From contig NZ_JBMMGT010000017.1 in the NCBI RefSeq assembly GCF_049366555.1, positions 1-52,078 of the forward strand: a stretch of DNA of 52,078 bases, given 5' to 3'. The notes under the pieces are model-generated. The model did no database searches. It was not told where the DNA came from and was given only the letters and a program-made list of their open reading frames with translations. Positions 9,060 through 17,780 of the stretch are shown piece by piece; the first letter of the stretch is position 1, and each line of letters starts with the position of its first letter. The DNA comes from Avibacterium volantium_A (GTDB lineage Bacteria; Pseudomonadota; Gammaproteobacteria; Enterobacterales; Pasteurellaceae). The position numbers and the translations under genes were made by a program.

Positions 9060-9140
9060 ATGGGTACATTTGGCTATGCAATGATGATGGTTATTCTTTC
9101 TTTAGGCGTTATTCTTACCCTCGCCTCATCAATTTTTTAA
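9060..9140 (+). CDS. YnhF-like small membrane peptide (26 residues)
   Basis: A very short gene: one hydrophobic helix (GYAMMMVILSLGVILTLASS) of 26 residues, starting at an ATG with a good ribosome site (TTAGGAG) and a TATAAT about 35 bases upstream, and ending before a strong terminator. E. coli carries the 29-residue membrane peptide gene ynhF next to purR, and the same position beside purR here supports a YnhF-family assignment. Sequence similarity is limited to size and hydrophobicity as far as I can judge by eye. Function is unknown. Promoter, ribosome site, membrane helix and terminator together make it a credible gene. Confidence 0.7.
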   Translation: MGTFGYAMMMVILSLGVILTLASSIF

Positions 9141-9180
9141 CAAAAAAATAGCGATTTAAAATTAAAATCTCGCCAAAAGA

Positions 9181-9210
9181 AGCTAAGTTTATTGAAACTT
9201 AGCTTTTTTA
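9181..9210 (+). terminator. Terminator of the small membrane gene
   Basis: AGCTAAGTTT (9181-9190) and AAACTTAGCT (9195-9204) form a 10-bp stem with an ATTG tetraloop followed by TTTTTT, about 40 bases after the small ORF. Confidence 0.85.
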
Positions 9211-9241
9211 TATTCATTATTTTAGTAAGGCTATAAAATAA

Positions 9242-9271
9242 AAATAAACCCTACTTAAGTAGGGTTTATTT
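9242..9271 (-). terminator. Palindromic terminator after the peroxiredoxin gene
   Basis: A 30-base perfect palindrome: AAATAAACCCTACTT (9242-9256) followed directly by its complement (9257-9271). It lies about 40 bases past the peroxiredoxin stop and is probably bidirectional. Confidence 0.75.
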
Positions 9272-9308
9272 AGTTCCTAAATTAAAATAATACTAAACAA
9301 ATAGAAAA

Positions 9309-9911
9309 TTAGAGTTTATCTGCGTTTTGTTTAAGGTATTTTGCTACACCTTCTGGGCTATCTTTCATCCCTTCTTTACCTTTTTCCCATTGAGCTGGGC
9401 AAACTTCACCGTGCTCTTCGTGGAATTGTAACGCATCTACCATACGGATCATTTCGTCAATGTTACGACCAAGTGGAAGATCGTTTACAACTTGGTGACG
9501 AACCACGCCATCTTTGTCGATTAAGAACGAAGCACGAAGTGCAACACCAGCTTCTGGGTGTTCGATACCGTAAGCTTGTGCGATGTCGTGTTTAACGTCT
9601 GCTACCATTGCGAATTGAACTTCACCGATACCACCGGCATCAACAGAAGTTTTACGCCACGCATTGTGAGTGAATTGAGAGTCGATAGACACACCAACTA
9701 CTTCAACACCGCGATTTTTGAATTCTTGATAACGGTGATCGAATGCGATGATTTCAGATGGACATACGAAAGTAAAATCTAAAGGCCAGAAGAAGATAAC
9801 AGCTGGTTTACCTTTGATGTGTTCTTTTAAGTTAAAGTTATCAACGATTTCACCGTTGCCTAATACTGCTGATGCAGTAAAATCTGGTGCTTGACGAGTT
9901 ACTAATACCAT
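9309..9911 (-). CDS. Typical 2-Cys peroxiredoxin (AhpC/TSA family)
   Basis: A 200-residue cytosolic thiol peroxidase that reduces hydrogen peroxide and organic peroxides. The peroxidatic cysteine is in FTFVCPSEI at about residue 50, the PLDFTFVCP context is canonical, and the resolving cysteine is in HGEVCPAQW near residue 171. LGRNIDEMIRMVDALQ matches the family dimer region. The ribosome site on the minus strand is AGGAG about 8 bases before the ATG. No AhpF-like reductase gene lies nearby, so the electron donor (thioredoxin, glutaredoxin or AhpF) cannot be told. Monocistronic with its own terminator. Confidence 0.93.
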   Translation of the reverse strand: MVLVTRQAPDFTASAVLGNGEIVDNFNLKEHIKGKPAVIFFWPLDFTFVCPSEIIAFDHRYQEFKNRGVEVVGVSIDSQFTHNAWRKTSVDAGGIGEVQFAMVADVKHDIAQAYGIEHPEAGVALRASFLIDKDGVVRHQVVNDLPLGRNIDEMIRMVDALQFHEEHGEVCPAQWEKGKEGMKDSPEGVAKYLKQNADKL

Positions 9912-10069
9912 AGTACAAATCTCCTATAAAAAATTGATGATAGATATGCTTAAATAACAATAAGCGTAAATCGGCAAATATTCTAAAGAAAAGCACCGCA
10001 CTTGAATAGCTGTTTTTATCTATTAAATTGATTATTTTTACCTAAATTTAATAAAAGTAAGGAAAATTT

Positions 10070-11263
10070 ATGAAAGCAAATACTACATCAAACACCACTT
10101 TTGTCCACGCTGGACGTAAAAAGAGAATGACGCAAGGTAGCGTCAATCCTGTGATTCAGCGAGCTTCTTCGCTGGTTTTTGATTGCCTTGCAGACAAAAA
10201 AGAAGCGGGCAAAAATCTCACCAAAGGGGCATTATATTATGGCCGCCGTGGCACGCTCACTCATTTTGCTTTGCAAGATTTAATGTGTGAATTAGAAGGC
10301 GGCGCGGGTTGTTATCTTTACCCTTGTGGCGCCGCGGCAGTAACCAATGCGATTCTTTCTTTTGTCGCCACAGGGGATCATATTTTGATGACAGGGGCGG
10401 CTTATGAGCCAACTCAAGTATTCTGTAATGTCATTTTGCAAAAAATGGGCGTGAGTACCACTTATTATGATCCGCTTATAGGCGCAGAAATTGCCAATTT
10501 AATGCAGCCCAATACCAAAGTGGTGTTTTTAGAATCACCGAGCTCACTCACAATGGAAGTGCCTGATATTCCTGCGATTGTCAAAGCCGTGCGTGCGGTG
10601 AATCCTGACGTGGTGATTATGATTGATAACACTTGGGCGGCTGGCGTATTGTTCAAGGCATTGGAACACGGTATTGATATTTCGATCCAAGCAGGCACGA
10701 AATATTTAGTCGGCCATTCCGATGCAATGATTGGTACGGCGGTGTCTAACGCCCGTTGTTGGGATAAATTACGCGAACATTCTTATTTAATGGGGCAAAT
10801 GGTAGATGCGGATACCGCTTATATGACTGCGCGCGGTATTCGTACCTTAGCGGTTCGCCTTAAACAACATCAAGAAAATAGCATAAAAGTGGCGCAATGG
10901 CTGGCTCAACAGCCTGAAGTCAAGGCCGTGTATCACCCCGCCCTGCCAAGCTGCCCAGGACACGAAAACTTTAAGCGTGATTTCACGGGCGCAAGTGGGT
11001 TGTTTTCTTTTGAATTAAACGAAAAATTAACTCAAGAACAATTAGAACGTTTTATGGATCATTTTGAGCTCTTCTCAATGGCCTATTCTTGGGGTGGATT
11101 TGAATCTTTAATTCTGTATAACCAACCGGAAGAAATCGCCAAAATTCGTCCAAATATTGCACGCAAGCTCACTGGCACATTAATTCGTGTACATATTGGT
11201 TTTGAAGAAGTTGAAGATTTAATCGCCGATCTGAAAGCAGGCTTTGAACGATTGAAAGGCTAA
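10070..11263 (+). CDS. metC: Cystathionine beta-lyase
   Basis: PLP enzyme that splits cystathionine to homocysteine, pyruvate and ammonia in methionine synthesis. The 397-residue protein follows E. coli MetC along its length: YGRRGTLTHFALQDLM, the PLP-phosphate region LYPCGAAAV, the Asp-containing MIDNTWAAGVLF, the Schiff-base lysine in AGTKYLVGHSDAMIGT, and the C-terminal FSMAYSWGGFESL and GTLIRVHIG. The AGTKYLVGHSD context separates MetC from MetB and MalY types. AAGGAA lies about 6 bases before the ATG. No S-box riboswitch or clear MetJ box was seen in the 158-base upstream gap, which contains a USS. Confidence 0.95.
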   Translation: MKANTTSNTTFVHAGRKKRMTQGSVNPVIQRASSLVFDCLADKKEAGKNLTKGALYYGRRGTLTHFALQDLMCELEGGAGCYLYPCGAAAVTNAILSFVATGDHILMTGAAYEPTQVFCNVILQKMGVSTTYYDPLIGAEIANLMQPNTKVVFLESPSSLTMEVPDIPAIVKAVRAVNPDVVIMIDNTWAAGVLFKALEHGIDISIQAGTKYLVGHSDAMIGTAVSNARCWDKLREHSYLMGQMVDADTAYMTARGIRTLAVRLKQHQENSIKVAQWLAQQPEVKAVYHPALPSCPGHENFKRDFTGASGLFSFELNEKLTQEQLERFMDHFELFSMAYSWGGFESLILYNQPEEIAKIRPNIARKLTGTLIRVHIGFEEVEDLIADLKAGFERLKG

Positions 11264-11291
11264 ACTTGAAAGGCTAAGGGCTAAAAGCACA

Positions 11292-11321
11292 GACCCCACC
11301 TAAAAAGTGGGGTCGTTTTTT
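11292..11321 (+). terminator. Terminator of metC
   Basis: GACCCCAC (11292-11299) and GTGGGGTC (11307-11314) form a GC-rich 8-bp stem with a 7-base loop, then GTTTTTTG. Confidence 0.9.
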
Positions 11322-11330
11322 GACTAAAAA

Positions 11331-12380
11331 TTAATTTTCTTTTTTCAGTTTAATTTCTTGCACCCATTTATTCACTAAACGTTTCCCTTCTTCTGCTGAG
11401 CCAAAACGCTCGAAGTCAATATTAATCGGTTTTAAGGTTTTTGGATCAACGGATTTTGGTGAGGCTTCGGCATTCACATTGGTTGGAATTTGATATACCC
11501 CTGTTTCACGCCACGGCAGCTCTTGCGCTTCTTTAGATAATGCCCAATCCACAAATAATTTCGCATTATCTAAGTTTCTCGCACCTTTAATAATGCTCAA
11601 TCCACCAAGGGAATAACTATCGCCCTCGCAAGGCAAAATAGCTTCCACTGGCGCACCATTTTCTTTCTCCGTAGCATAACTATGCACAAAACCCACGCTT
11701 ACCGCACTTTCACCGCGAGATAGATTGCTGGTTACTTGCGCACTTTTCATATATTGCGATACATTCGCATCAAGCTGTTTTAAATATTCAAAGGCTTTTT
11801 CTTCCCCTAAAAGCTCAATGAGCGTAACAATGGCCGTGTAAGTTGTGCCTGAAAGCTGTGGATCAGGGATTTGAATTTGCCCTTTTAAGCGTGGATCGAG
11901 CAAATCTTTCCAACATTTTGGATACTCTTTAATACCGAGTTCAGCAAATTTTTCCGTATTCACGCCAAAGCCGAGAACAAGCATATATAAAATAGACGTA
12001 AATTCGCCTTTTTTATCTAACAAGACTTTAAATTGTGGCATTGTTTCCGCTTGTTTTGGTGAGCGATAGGGGCTAAGCAAGCCAAGATCTGCCGCCTGAT
12101 GATGCAATTCGATTGTGCCGCCATACCACACGTCCGCTTGCGGATTATTTTGTTCCGCTTTTAACTTGGATAAGGTTGCGCCTGTGCTGTTACGCACAAA
12201 CTGGGTTTGCACATTGTATTTTTTACTAAAGGCTTGCGTGATTTTTTCACAAGTTGAGCTTTGCACACTACAATATACCGTCAGCCTGCCTTCCGCCTGC
12301 GCAGGATTGGCAAACAATGCACTCGCCCCCAAGCAAAGTGCGGTGAAAATTTTGCTAAAATTTTTATTTAGAACGTTCAT
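11331..12380 (-). CDS. Periplasmic substrate-binding protein, AfuA/FbpA-like (second copy)
   Basis: Third gene of the TPP-riboswitch operon. From the third of three tandem ATGs (AGGA is 6 bases upstream) it has a signal peptide ending ANPAQA before EGRLTVYC. The mature part is a type II periplasmic binding protein of the AfuA/FbpA kind: TVYCSVQSSTCEK, FVRNSTGATLSKLKAE, ADVWYGGTIE, YPKCWKDLLDP, AILPCEGDSYSLGG, and a C-terminal DWALSKEAQE. It is collinear with the gene at 13580-14632. AfuA of Actinobacillus binds sugar phosphates, FbpA binds ferric iron and the related ThiB binds thiamine and its phosphates, so the ligand is open. The riboswitch favours a thiamine-related ligand. No permease or ATPase gene is adjacent. 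Confidence 0.8.
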   Translation of the reverse strand: MNVLNKNFSKIFTALCLGASALFANPAQAEGRLTVYCSVQSSTCEKITQAFSKKYNVQTQFVRNSTGATLSKLKAEQNNPQADVWYGGTIELHHQAADLGLLSPYRSPKQAETMPQFKVLLDKKGEFTSILYMLVLGFGVNTEKFAELGIKEYPKCWKDLLDPRLKGQIQIPDPQLSGTTYTAIVTLIELLGEEKAFEYLKQLDANVSQYMKSAQVTSNLSRGESAVSVGFVHSYATEKENGAPVEAILPCEGDSYSLGGLSIIKGARNLDNAKLFVDWALSKEAQELPWRETGVYQIPTNVNAEASPKSVDPKTLKPINIDFERFGSAEEGKRLVNKWVQEIKLKKEN

Positions 12381-12388
12381 CATCATTC

Positions 12389-13498
12389 CTACTTTTTTCC
12401 TTTCACATCTATGATAAACACTTCCGATTGCGATCCCAATCGCATTGGGATTCCCCAAAAACCATAACCTGAAGTTACGAAAAAATGTCCGTTGCCAATT
12501 TTCTCATAACCATAATCTAAACGATATAACACTTTTGTGATCAAACTTGCAGGAAACACTTGCCCTTTGTGCGCGTGGCCTGAAACTTGAATATCGATCG
12601 GTAAGGAGGAATGCTCCATAATTTCTGTTGGGCGATGATCTAACAGAAAAATCGGTAGCTCCCCTTTTGTTTTATCATTAGTTTTATCAAGTGCGGCTAA
12701 AATTTGCTTAGTTTTTGGCCGCGCTTTGAATAAATCATCATTGCGTCCAATCAGCACAAAACGGTTATCCACTTCTAGCGCTTGATCCATCAGAACCGTA
12801 ATGCCCGCCTTGCGAATTTCTTTGGCAATGGCTTGTTGCTGACCAAAGAAATCGTGGTTGCCTAAGGTGGCATAAACCCCAAGGGGCGCACGCAGTTTCG
12901 CAAGATGTGGCTGCATTTTTTCTGCTACATAAGCGCGAATATTATCGTCCATAATATCTCCCGGCAGCAAAATAATATCCACCTTTTGTTCATTCATTAT
13001 TTCAGCCAGTTGATCTAATTGTTTCCCACCAAATAAACGCCCAAGGTGAAAATCACTTGCCATTCCAATGCGCAGTGGCTTGAAAGGCTTATCTAGCGTG
13101 ATTTCATAATGAATCACCTGTGGCGTGTAAGCATTATACACACTCAAACCAATCAAACTGGCTAAACCAAGGGGATAAAACCAAGCTAAAGTGCGGTGTA
13201 ATTTTTGCTTAAATTTTTGTTTTCTAAAAATAAAGTAAATCGCCACGCACACCAAACTGACAAAACTGGCAAAGAGCAAAAAGGCTAAAATAAATGCACT
13301 GGTGCGGAACATTGGATAAATGCGCGACACAGTGAGCAAAATAATACTGTTTGCGCCGAGATAAGTAATAAGGGTTAAAATTTTACGACAAACAGGACTG
13401 GTATTTTGCAAATAAAGCCAAGATAGCGTGCGGTTAAAAATATAAATGAAGAATTGTAAAAAAATAATACAAATTGCGAAAATAATTTGGTATCGCAT
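12389..13498 (-). CDS. Membrane-anchored metallophosphoesterase (calcineurin-like)
   Basis: Middle gene of the TPP-riboswitch operon. From the chosen start (MRYQIIFAIC; 369 residues) there are four membrane helices at about 5-22, 41-60, 66-92 and 107-124, then a calcineurin-like catalytic domain with the full metal-binding set: SDFHLG (D149, H151), LPGDIMDD (D181), LGNHD (N214, H215), LLDHRP (H288) and SGHAHKGQ (H308, H310). It resembles the YkuE/YaeI branch. The frame opens 24 codons earlier, but that stretch overlaps a USS hairpin and lacks a ribosome site. AGGAAAG upstream of the chosen ATG is rather distant (about 12 bases), so the start is moderately certain. Whether the catalytic domain is periplasmic is inference. 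Confidence 0.85.
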   Translation of the reverse strand: MRYQIIFAICIIFLQFFIYIFNRTLSWLYLQNTSPVCRKILTLITYLGANSIILLTVSRIYPMFRTSAFILAFLLFASFVSLVCVAIYFIFRKQKFKQKLHRTLAWFYPLGLASLIGLSVYNAYTPQVIHYEITLDKPFKPLRIGMASDFHLGRLFGGKQLDQLAEIMNEQKVDIILLPGDIMDDNIRAYVAEKMQPHLAKLRAPLGVYATLGNHDFFGQQQAIAKEIRKAGITVLMDQALEVDNRFVLIGRNDDLFKARPKTKQILAALDKTNDKTKGELPIFLLDHRPTEIMEHSSLPIDIQVSGHAHKGQVFPASLITKVLYRLDYGYEKIGNGHFFVTSGYGFWGIPMRLGSQSEVFIIDVKGKK

Positions 13499-13532
13499 TA
13501 CGAACAGCTTTCCTAAAATAAAAAAATCATAA

Positions 13533-13566
13533 AGAGCGGTTATTTTTAACCGCACTTTATATTTTG
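13533..13566 (-). terminator. Intra-operon hairpin built on a USS
   Basis: On the minus strand AAAGTGCGGTTA and TAACCGCTCTTT pair with one T-T mismatch and are followed by ATGATTTTTTT. It may partly terminate after the first binding-protein gene, making expression of the two downstream genes lower. Confidence 0.5.
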
Positions 13567-13579
13567 TCAATGGAAAAGC

Positions 13580-14632
13580 TTAGTCGAGCTTAATTTCTTC
13601 AATCCAACGCTTAATCAAGCGCTTGCCCTCTTCGTCTGAACCAAAGCGTTCAAAATCAAAGTCAATGAGTTTTAAGGTTTTTGGATCAGTGGAATTTGGT
13701 GAGGCTTTGGCGTGAATATTGGTTGGAATTTGATACATTTTTTCTTCGCGCCACGCAATTTCTTGCGCTTCAGGCGTTAATGCCCAATCCATAAATAATT
13801 TTGCATTTTGTAAATTTCTTGCCCCTTTCAAAATGCTGATGCCGCCAAGGGAATAGCTGTCGCCTTCGCAAGGTAAAATGGCTTCCACAGGCGCACCATT
13901 TTCTTTCTCGGTTTGATAACCATTAATAAAACCAATGGTTACCGCCGCATCACCACGAGAGAGATTGGATTTCTCTGTACCACTTTTAGCATATTGAGAA
14001 ATATTTTTATCTAAGGCTTTCAAATAGCGGAAGGCTTCTTCTTCACCGAATAACTGCACTAGCGTTGCGATAAAGGTATAGCCCGTGCCAGTATTGCGCG
14101 GATCAGGCATTTGAATTTGATCTTTAAATTTTGGATCGGTTAAATCTTTCCAGCATTTTGGATAGTCTTTAATGCCTAATTGTTTGAATTTTTCCGTGTT
14201 TACGCCAATGCCTAACACAATAATGTAACCAATGGAGGTCACATCGCCGTGTTTGTCGAGCAGGGCTTTAAATTGTGGCATAGTTTCCGCTTGCAATGGT
14301 GAACGATAAGGCTCGAGTAAGCCTAATTGTGCGGCTTGAAAGTGTGGCTCAATTGTGCCGCCGTACCAAATATCCGCCTGTGGCAAGGCTTGCTCCGCTT
14401 TGATTTTAGCAAGGGTTGCGCCCGTGCTGTTACGCACAAATTTGGTGTCCACGTTATATTTCTTGGCAAAAACTTTCGCCATTTTTTCGCAGACGGAATG
14501 TTGCACACTGCAATAAACCGTTAATCGCCCTTCAGCTTGCGCATTGTGGCTGAATAAAAATAGGCTGCCTGCAACATAAATAGGTAGAAGCGATTTGGCT
14601 AAAAATGATGAGAAAAACGTCTTAAATTGCAT
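13580..14632 (-). CDS. Periplasmic substrate-binding protein under a TPP riboswitch, AfuA/FbpA-like (first copy)
   Basis: First gene of the operon. The chosen ATG (MQFKTFF) has AGGA 7 bases upstream; an ATG two codons earlier lies too close to it. The signal peptide ends SHNAQA before EGRLTVYC. The mature domain matches the second copy almost block for block: TVYCSVQHSVCEK (two Cys, probable disulfide), FVRNSTGATLAKIKAE, ADIWYGGTIEPHFQAA, YPKCWKDLTDP, LPCEGDSYSLGG, FERFGSDEEGKRL. Family members bind ferric iron, sugar phosphates or thiamine phosphates. A textbook TPP riboswitch about 110 bases upstream implies repression by thiamine pyrophosphate and hence a role in thiamine-compound uptake. 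That is inference from context; the protein itself looks closer to AfuA than to ThiB. Confidence 0.82.
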   Translation of the reverse strand: MQFKTFFSSFLAKSLLPIYVAGSLFLFSHNAQAEGRLTVYCSVQHSVCEKMAKVFAKKYNVDTKFVRNSTGATLAKIKAEQALPQADIWYGGTIEPHFQAAQLGLLEPYRSPLQAETMPQFKALLDKHGDVTSIGYIIVLGIGVNTEKFKQLGIKDYPKCWKDLTDPKFKDQIQMPDPRNTGTGYTFIATLVQLFGEEEAFRYLKALDKNISQYAKSGTEKSNLSRGDAAVTIGFINGYQTEKENGAPVEAILPCEGDSYSLGGISILKGARNLQNAKLFMDWALTPEAQEIAWREEKMYQIPTNIHAKASPNSTDPKTLKLIDFDFERFGSDEEGKRLIKRWIEEIKLD

Positions 14633-14743
14633 TGTCATTTCCTTATTAACAAATGATTAAAAAGTGATATTGACGAGCAAGAAAGAAATTAGAAAGGTAA
14701 AGCAGAAAATTCCGCAAAATAAAGGCGTTTGCAAGAATATGAT

Positions 14744-14836
14744 CTAATTAGTTTCCTACGTCAGCATTAACTGAATCAGGTTCACGGGTATTATCTCAGC
14801 TTGTTTGGATATTCCATCAAGCACCCCGACTAATTC
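14744..14836 (-). ncRNA. TPP riboswitch (THI element)
   Basis: On the minus strand the conserved thi-box blocks read in order: P1 arm ATTAGT, CGGGGTGC, then CTGAGATAATACCCGTGAAC, CTGATTCAGTTAATGC and TGACGTAGGAAAC, closed by P1 arm ACTAAT. All core nucleotides of the pyrimidine and pyrophosphate helices appear intact. It precedes the first AfuA-like gene by about 110 bases. I saw no clear Rho-independent terminator between aptamer and start codon, so control is probably on translation initiation or through Rho. Confidence 0.95.
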
Positions 14837-15007
14837 TCGTTTAGTATAGAAAGGGCAGGCTAGGGCTGTCAATGAGAAAAAGGTCAAATGGCATTAATTA
14901 ATGATGAAAAGATTTAATAAAAATAATGAAAAAAATTACCGCACTTTGCTTTTCATTTAGGAAAGAAAATAACTGCATTTTTATTTTTAATAAACAGAGA
15001 AAAAAGA

Positions 15008-15046
15008 AAAGTGCGGTGAAATTTTTTGAATTTTTCACCGCACTTT
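15008..15046 (-). terminator. USS-pair terminator after acnB
   Basis: AAAGTGCGGTGAAA (15008-15021) and TTTCACCGCACTTT (15033-15046), a 14-bp stem about 14 bases past the acnB stop, followed on the minus strand by TTCTTTTTT. Confidence 0.85.
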
Positions 15047-15059
15047 GTGATAGGCGTTA

Positions 15060-17666
15060 TTAAGCTGGTGCTTGGAAGATTACTTGATCGGCTTTTTGTG
15101 TATATTGATTAAGTTGATCAAAATTCATATAGCGATAAGTGTCATCTTTGTCCTGTTGTAAATCCGCCACATAGGCTTGGTATTCTTCTGGCGTTGGCAG
15201 TTTGCCGAGTAAGGCTGCTACGGCGGCGAGTTCTGCGGAAGCCAAATACACATTTGCGCCTTGTCCTAAGCGGTTCGGGAAGTTACGGGTGGAGGTGGAC
15301 ACCACGGTGGCGTTGTTTGCCACGCGCGCTTGGTTACCCATACAAAGTGAACAACCTGGGATTTCAATACGCGCGCCACTTTTACCGTAAATGCTGTAAT
15401 AGCCTTCTTCTGTTAATAGGCTGGCGTCCATTTTAGTTGGAGGCGCAAGCCATAGACGGGTTGGAATCACATCTTTGAATTTAGCTAATAATTTTCCAGC
15501 GGCACGGAAATGCCCAATATTGGTCATACAAGAGCCGATAAACACTTCGTCAATTTTATCCCCTTGCACTTCAGAAAGCAGGCGAGCGTCATCAGGATCA
15601 TTTGGCGCACATAAAATTGGTTCTTTGATTTCGTTGAGATCGATTTCGATCACCGCGGCATATTCTGCATCAGGATCAGCGCTGAGCAATTCTGGGTTTT
15701 CTAACCATTTTTCCATTGCTTTGATACGGCGTTCAAGGGTGCGTGCATCGCCATAGCCTTCTGCAATCATCCATTTGAGCAACACGATATTAGAATTGAG
15801 ATATTCAATGATCGGTTCTTTATCTAATTTGATGGTACAAGCCGCCGCAGAGCGTTCAGCAGAGGCATCAGAAAGTTCAAAGGCTTGTTCCACTTTAAGG
15901 TGTTCTAGACCTTCAATTTCTAAAATACGGCCTGAGAAAATATTTTTCTTGCCTTGTTTTTCTACGGTGAGTAAGCCTTGTTGGATCGCATAATAAGGAA
16001 TAGCGTGTACTAAATCACGCAAGGTGATCCCCGGTTGCATTTCCCCTTTGAAACGCACTAGCACGCTTTCAGGCATATCCAACGGCATTACGCCTGTGGC
16101 AGCGGCGAACGCCACCAAACCTGACCCCGCAGGGAAAGAGATACCAATCGGGAAGCGTGTGTGCGAATCGCCGCCAGTGCCTACGGTATCAGGCAATAAC
16201 ATACGGTTGAGCCAAGAGTGGATCACGCCGTCCCCTGGGCGCAGGGAAACACCGCCACGGTTCATAATAAAATCAGGCAGGGTGTGGTGGGTAACAACGT
16301 CCACAGGTTTTGGATAGGCAGCCGTATGACAGAAGGATTGCATTACTAGATCTGATGAGAAACCTAGACAGGCGAGATCTTTTAGCTCATCACGAGTCAT
16401 TGGGCCGGTGGTATCTTGCGAGCCGACTGAAGTCATTCTTGGTTCGCAATATTGCCCCGGGCGAATGCCCTCTACACCACAAGCGCGGCCGACCATTTTT
16501 TGTGCAAGGGTAAAGCCTTTGTGGTTATCCGCCACCGCTTGTGGTTTCGTGAACACATCATTATCAGGTAAGCCAAGGGATTGACGCGCTTTATGGGTTA
16601 GCCCACGTCCGATAATTAATGGAATACGTCCGCCTGCGCGTACTTCATCTAATAACACATTGGTTTTTAAGCGAAATTCAGCCAAAACTTCATCGCTATC
16701 GTGTTTACAGATTTTGCCTTGGTATGGGTAAATATCAATCACATCGCCCATATTGAGCTTGCTGACATCTACTTCAATTGGCAATGCCCCCGCGTCTTCT
16801 AAGGTGTTGAAGAAAATAGGAGCAATTTTTCCGCCTAATACCACGCCGCCTGCACGTTTATTCGGAATGTAAGGAATATCTTCCCCCATAAACCATAGCA
16901 CCGAGTTAGTGGCGGATTTGCGTGATGAACCTGTGCCGACCACATCGCCCACATAAGCGAGCGGATAGCCTTTTTCTTTTAACGCATTAATTTGTTGAAT
17001 TGGCCCAATATTACCTACATCATCAGGTTGAATGCCTTCTCGTTCATTTTTCAGCATTGCTAAGGCGTGCAAAGGAATATCAGGGCGCGACCACGCATCT
17101 TGCGCAGGGGAAAGATCGTCCGTGTTGGTTTCGCCCGACACTTTAAATACGGTAACGGTGATCTTTTCATCTAATTTTGGACGTGATAAATACCAGTCTG
17201 CATTCGCCCAAGATTCAAGAATTTGTTGCGCGTAAGGATTGCCTTGTTTGGCACGTTGTTCTACATCGTAGAAATTATCGAACATTAAAAGGGTGGAAGA
17301 AAGGGCGCTGACGGCATAAGGGGCAAGGGCTTCATTATCAAGGGCTTGCAGCAAGGGTTCTATATTATAACCACCTTGCATTGTGCCCAAAATTTGCACC
17401 GCACTTTCTGGGCTAATTAATGGAGAATGTGCCGTTCCATTGACAATGGCAGCAAGGAAGGACGCTTTGACATAGGCTGCTTCGTCCACCCCTGCTGGCA
17501 CGCGGGTTTTAAAAAGCTCAAGGAGATAATCGGCTTGCTCAGCAGGGGGATTTTTTAATAATTCGATAAGCTGTGCGGTTTGTTCGGCATCTAATGGTTT
17601 TGGTACAACACCTTGTGCCGCACGTTCATCAATATGTTTTTGGTAATTTTGTAGAAAGTTTGACAT
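15060..17666 (-). CDS. acnB: Aconitate hydratase B
   Basis: TCA-cycle enzyme isomerising citrate and isocitrate (and a methylcitrate dehydratase in some bacteria) using a [4Fe-4S] cluster. The 868-residue protein follows E. coli AcnB throughout: the HEAT-like N-terminus (DERAAQGVVPKPLDAEQ), GDVVGTGSSRKSATNSVLWF, KMVGRACGVEGIRPG, MTSVGSQDTTGPMTRDE, DTVGTGGDSHTRFP, and cluster cysteines in VFIGSCMTN and PGCSLCMGNQ. The frame opens 18 codons earlier; I chose the ATG giving MSNFLQNYQ because AGAGGAAA lies about 8 bases upstream and family homology begins there. A USS lies in the upstream gap. Confidence 0.97.
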   Translation of the reverse strand: MSNFLQNYQKHIDERAAQGVVPKPLDAEQTAQLIELLKNPPAEQADYLLELFKTRVPAGVDEAAYVKASFLAAIVNGTAHSPLISPESAVQILGTMQGGYNIEPLLQALDNEALAPYAVSALSSTLLMFDNFYDVEQRAKQGNPYAQQILESWANADWYLSRPKLDEKITVTVFKVSGETNTDDLSPAQDAWSRPDIPLHALAMLKNEREGIQPDDVGNIGPIQQINALKEKGYPLAYVGDVVGTGSSRKSATNSVLWFMGEDIPYIPNKRAGGVVLGGKIAPIFFNTLEDAGALPIEVDVSKLNMGDVIDIYPYQGKICKHDSDEVLAEFRLKTNVLLDEVRAGGRIPLIIGRGLTHKARQSLGLPDNDVFTKPQAVADNHKGFTLAQKMVGRACGVEGIRPGQYCEPRMTSVGSQDTTGPMTRDELKDLACLGFSSDLVMQSFCHTAAYPKPVDVVTHHTLPDFIMNRGGVSLRPGDGVIHSWLNRMLLPDTVGTGGDSHTRFPIGISFPAGSGLVAFAAATGVMPLDMPESVLVRFKGEMQPGITLRDLVHAIPYYAIQQGLLTVEKQGKKNIFSGRILEIEGLEHLKVEQAFELSDASAERSAAACTIKLDKEPIIEYLNSNIVLLKWMIAEGYGDARTLERRIKAMEKWLENPELLSADPDAEYAAVIEIDLNEIKEPILCAPNDPDDARLLSEVQGDKIDEVFIGSCMTNIGHFRAAGKLLAKFKDVIPTRLWLAPPTKMDASLLTEEGYYSIYGKSGARIEIPGCSLCMGNQARVANNATVVSTSTRNFPNRLGQGANVYLASAELAAVAALLGKLPTPEEYQAYVADLQQDKDDTYRYMNFDQLNQYTQKADQVIFQAPA

Positions 17667-17780
17667 TGTGTTTCCTCTTATTGCTTTTATCGTTAGGGGT
17701 AGCACTTTTCTTGCTTTCACTTTCTTGCGTTAAACAAGAAAAGTGCGGTGTTTTTTGAGAGAATTTTTGCGATTTTTTGC

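Noticed and set aside
10465..10698. Antisense open frame in metC
   Set aside because: No ribosome site or promoter and fully overlapped by a conserved enzyme gene.
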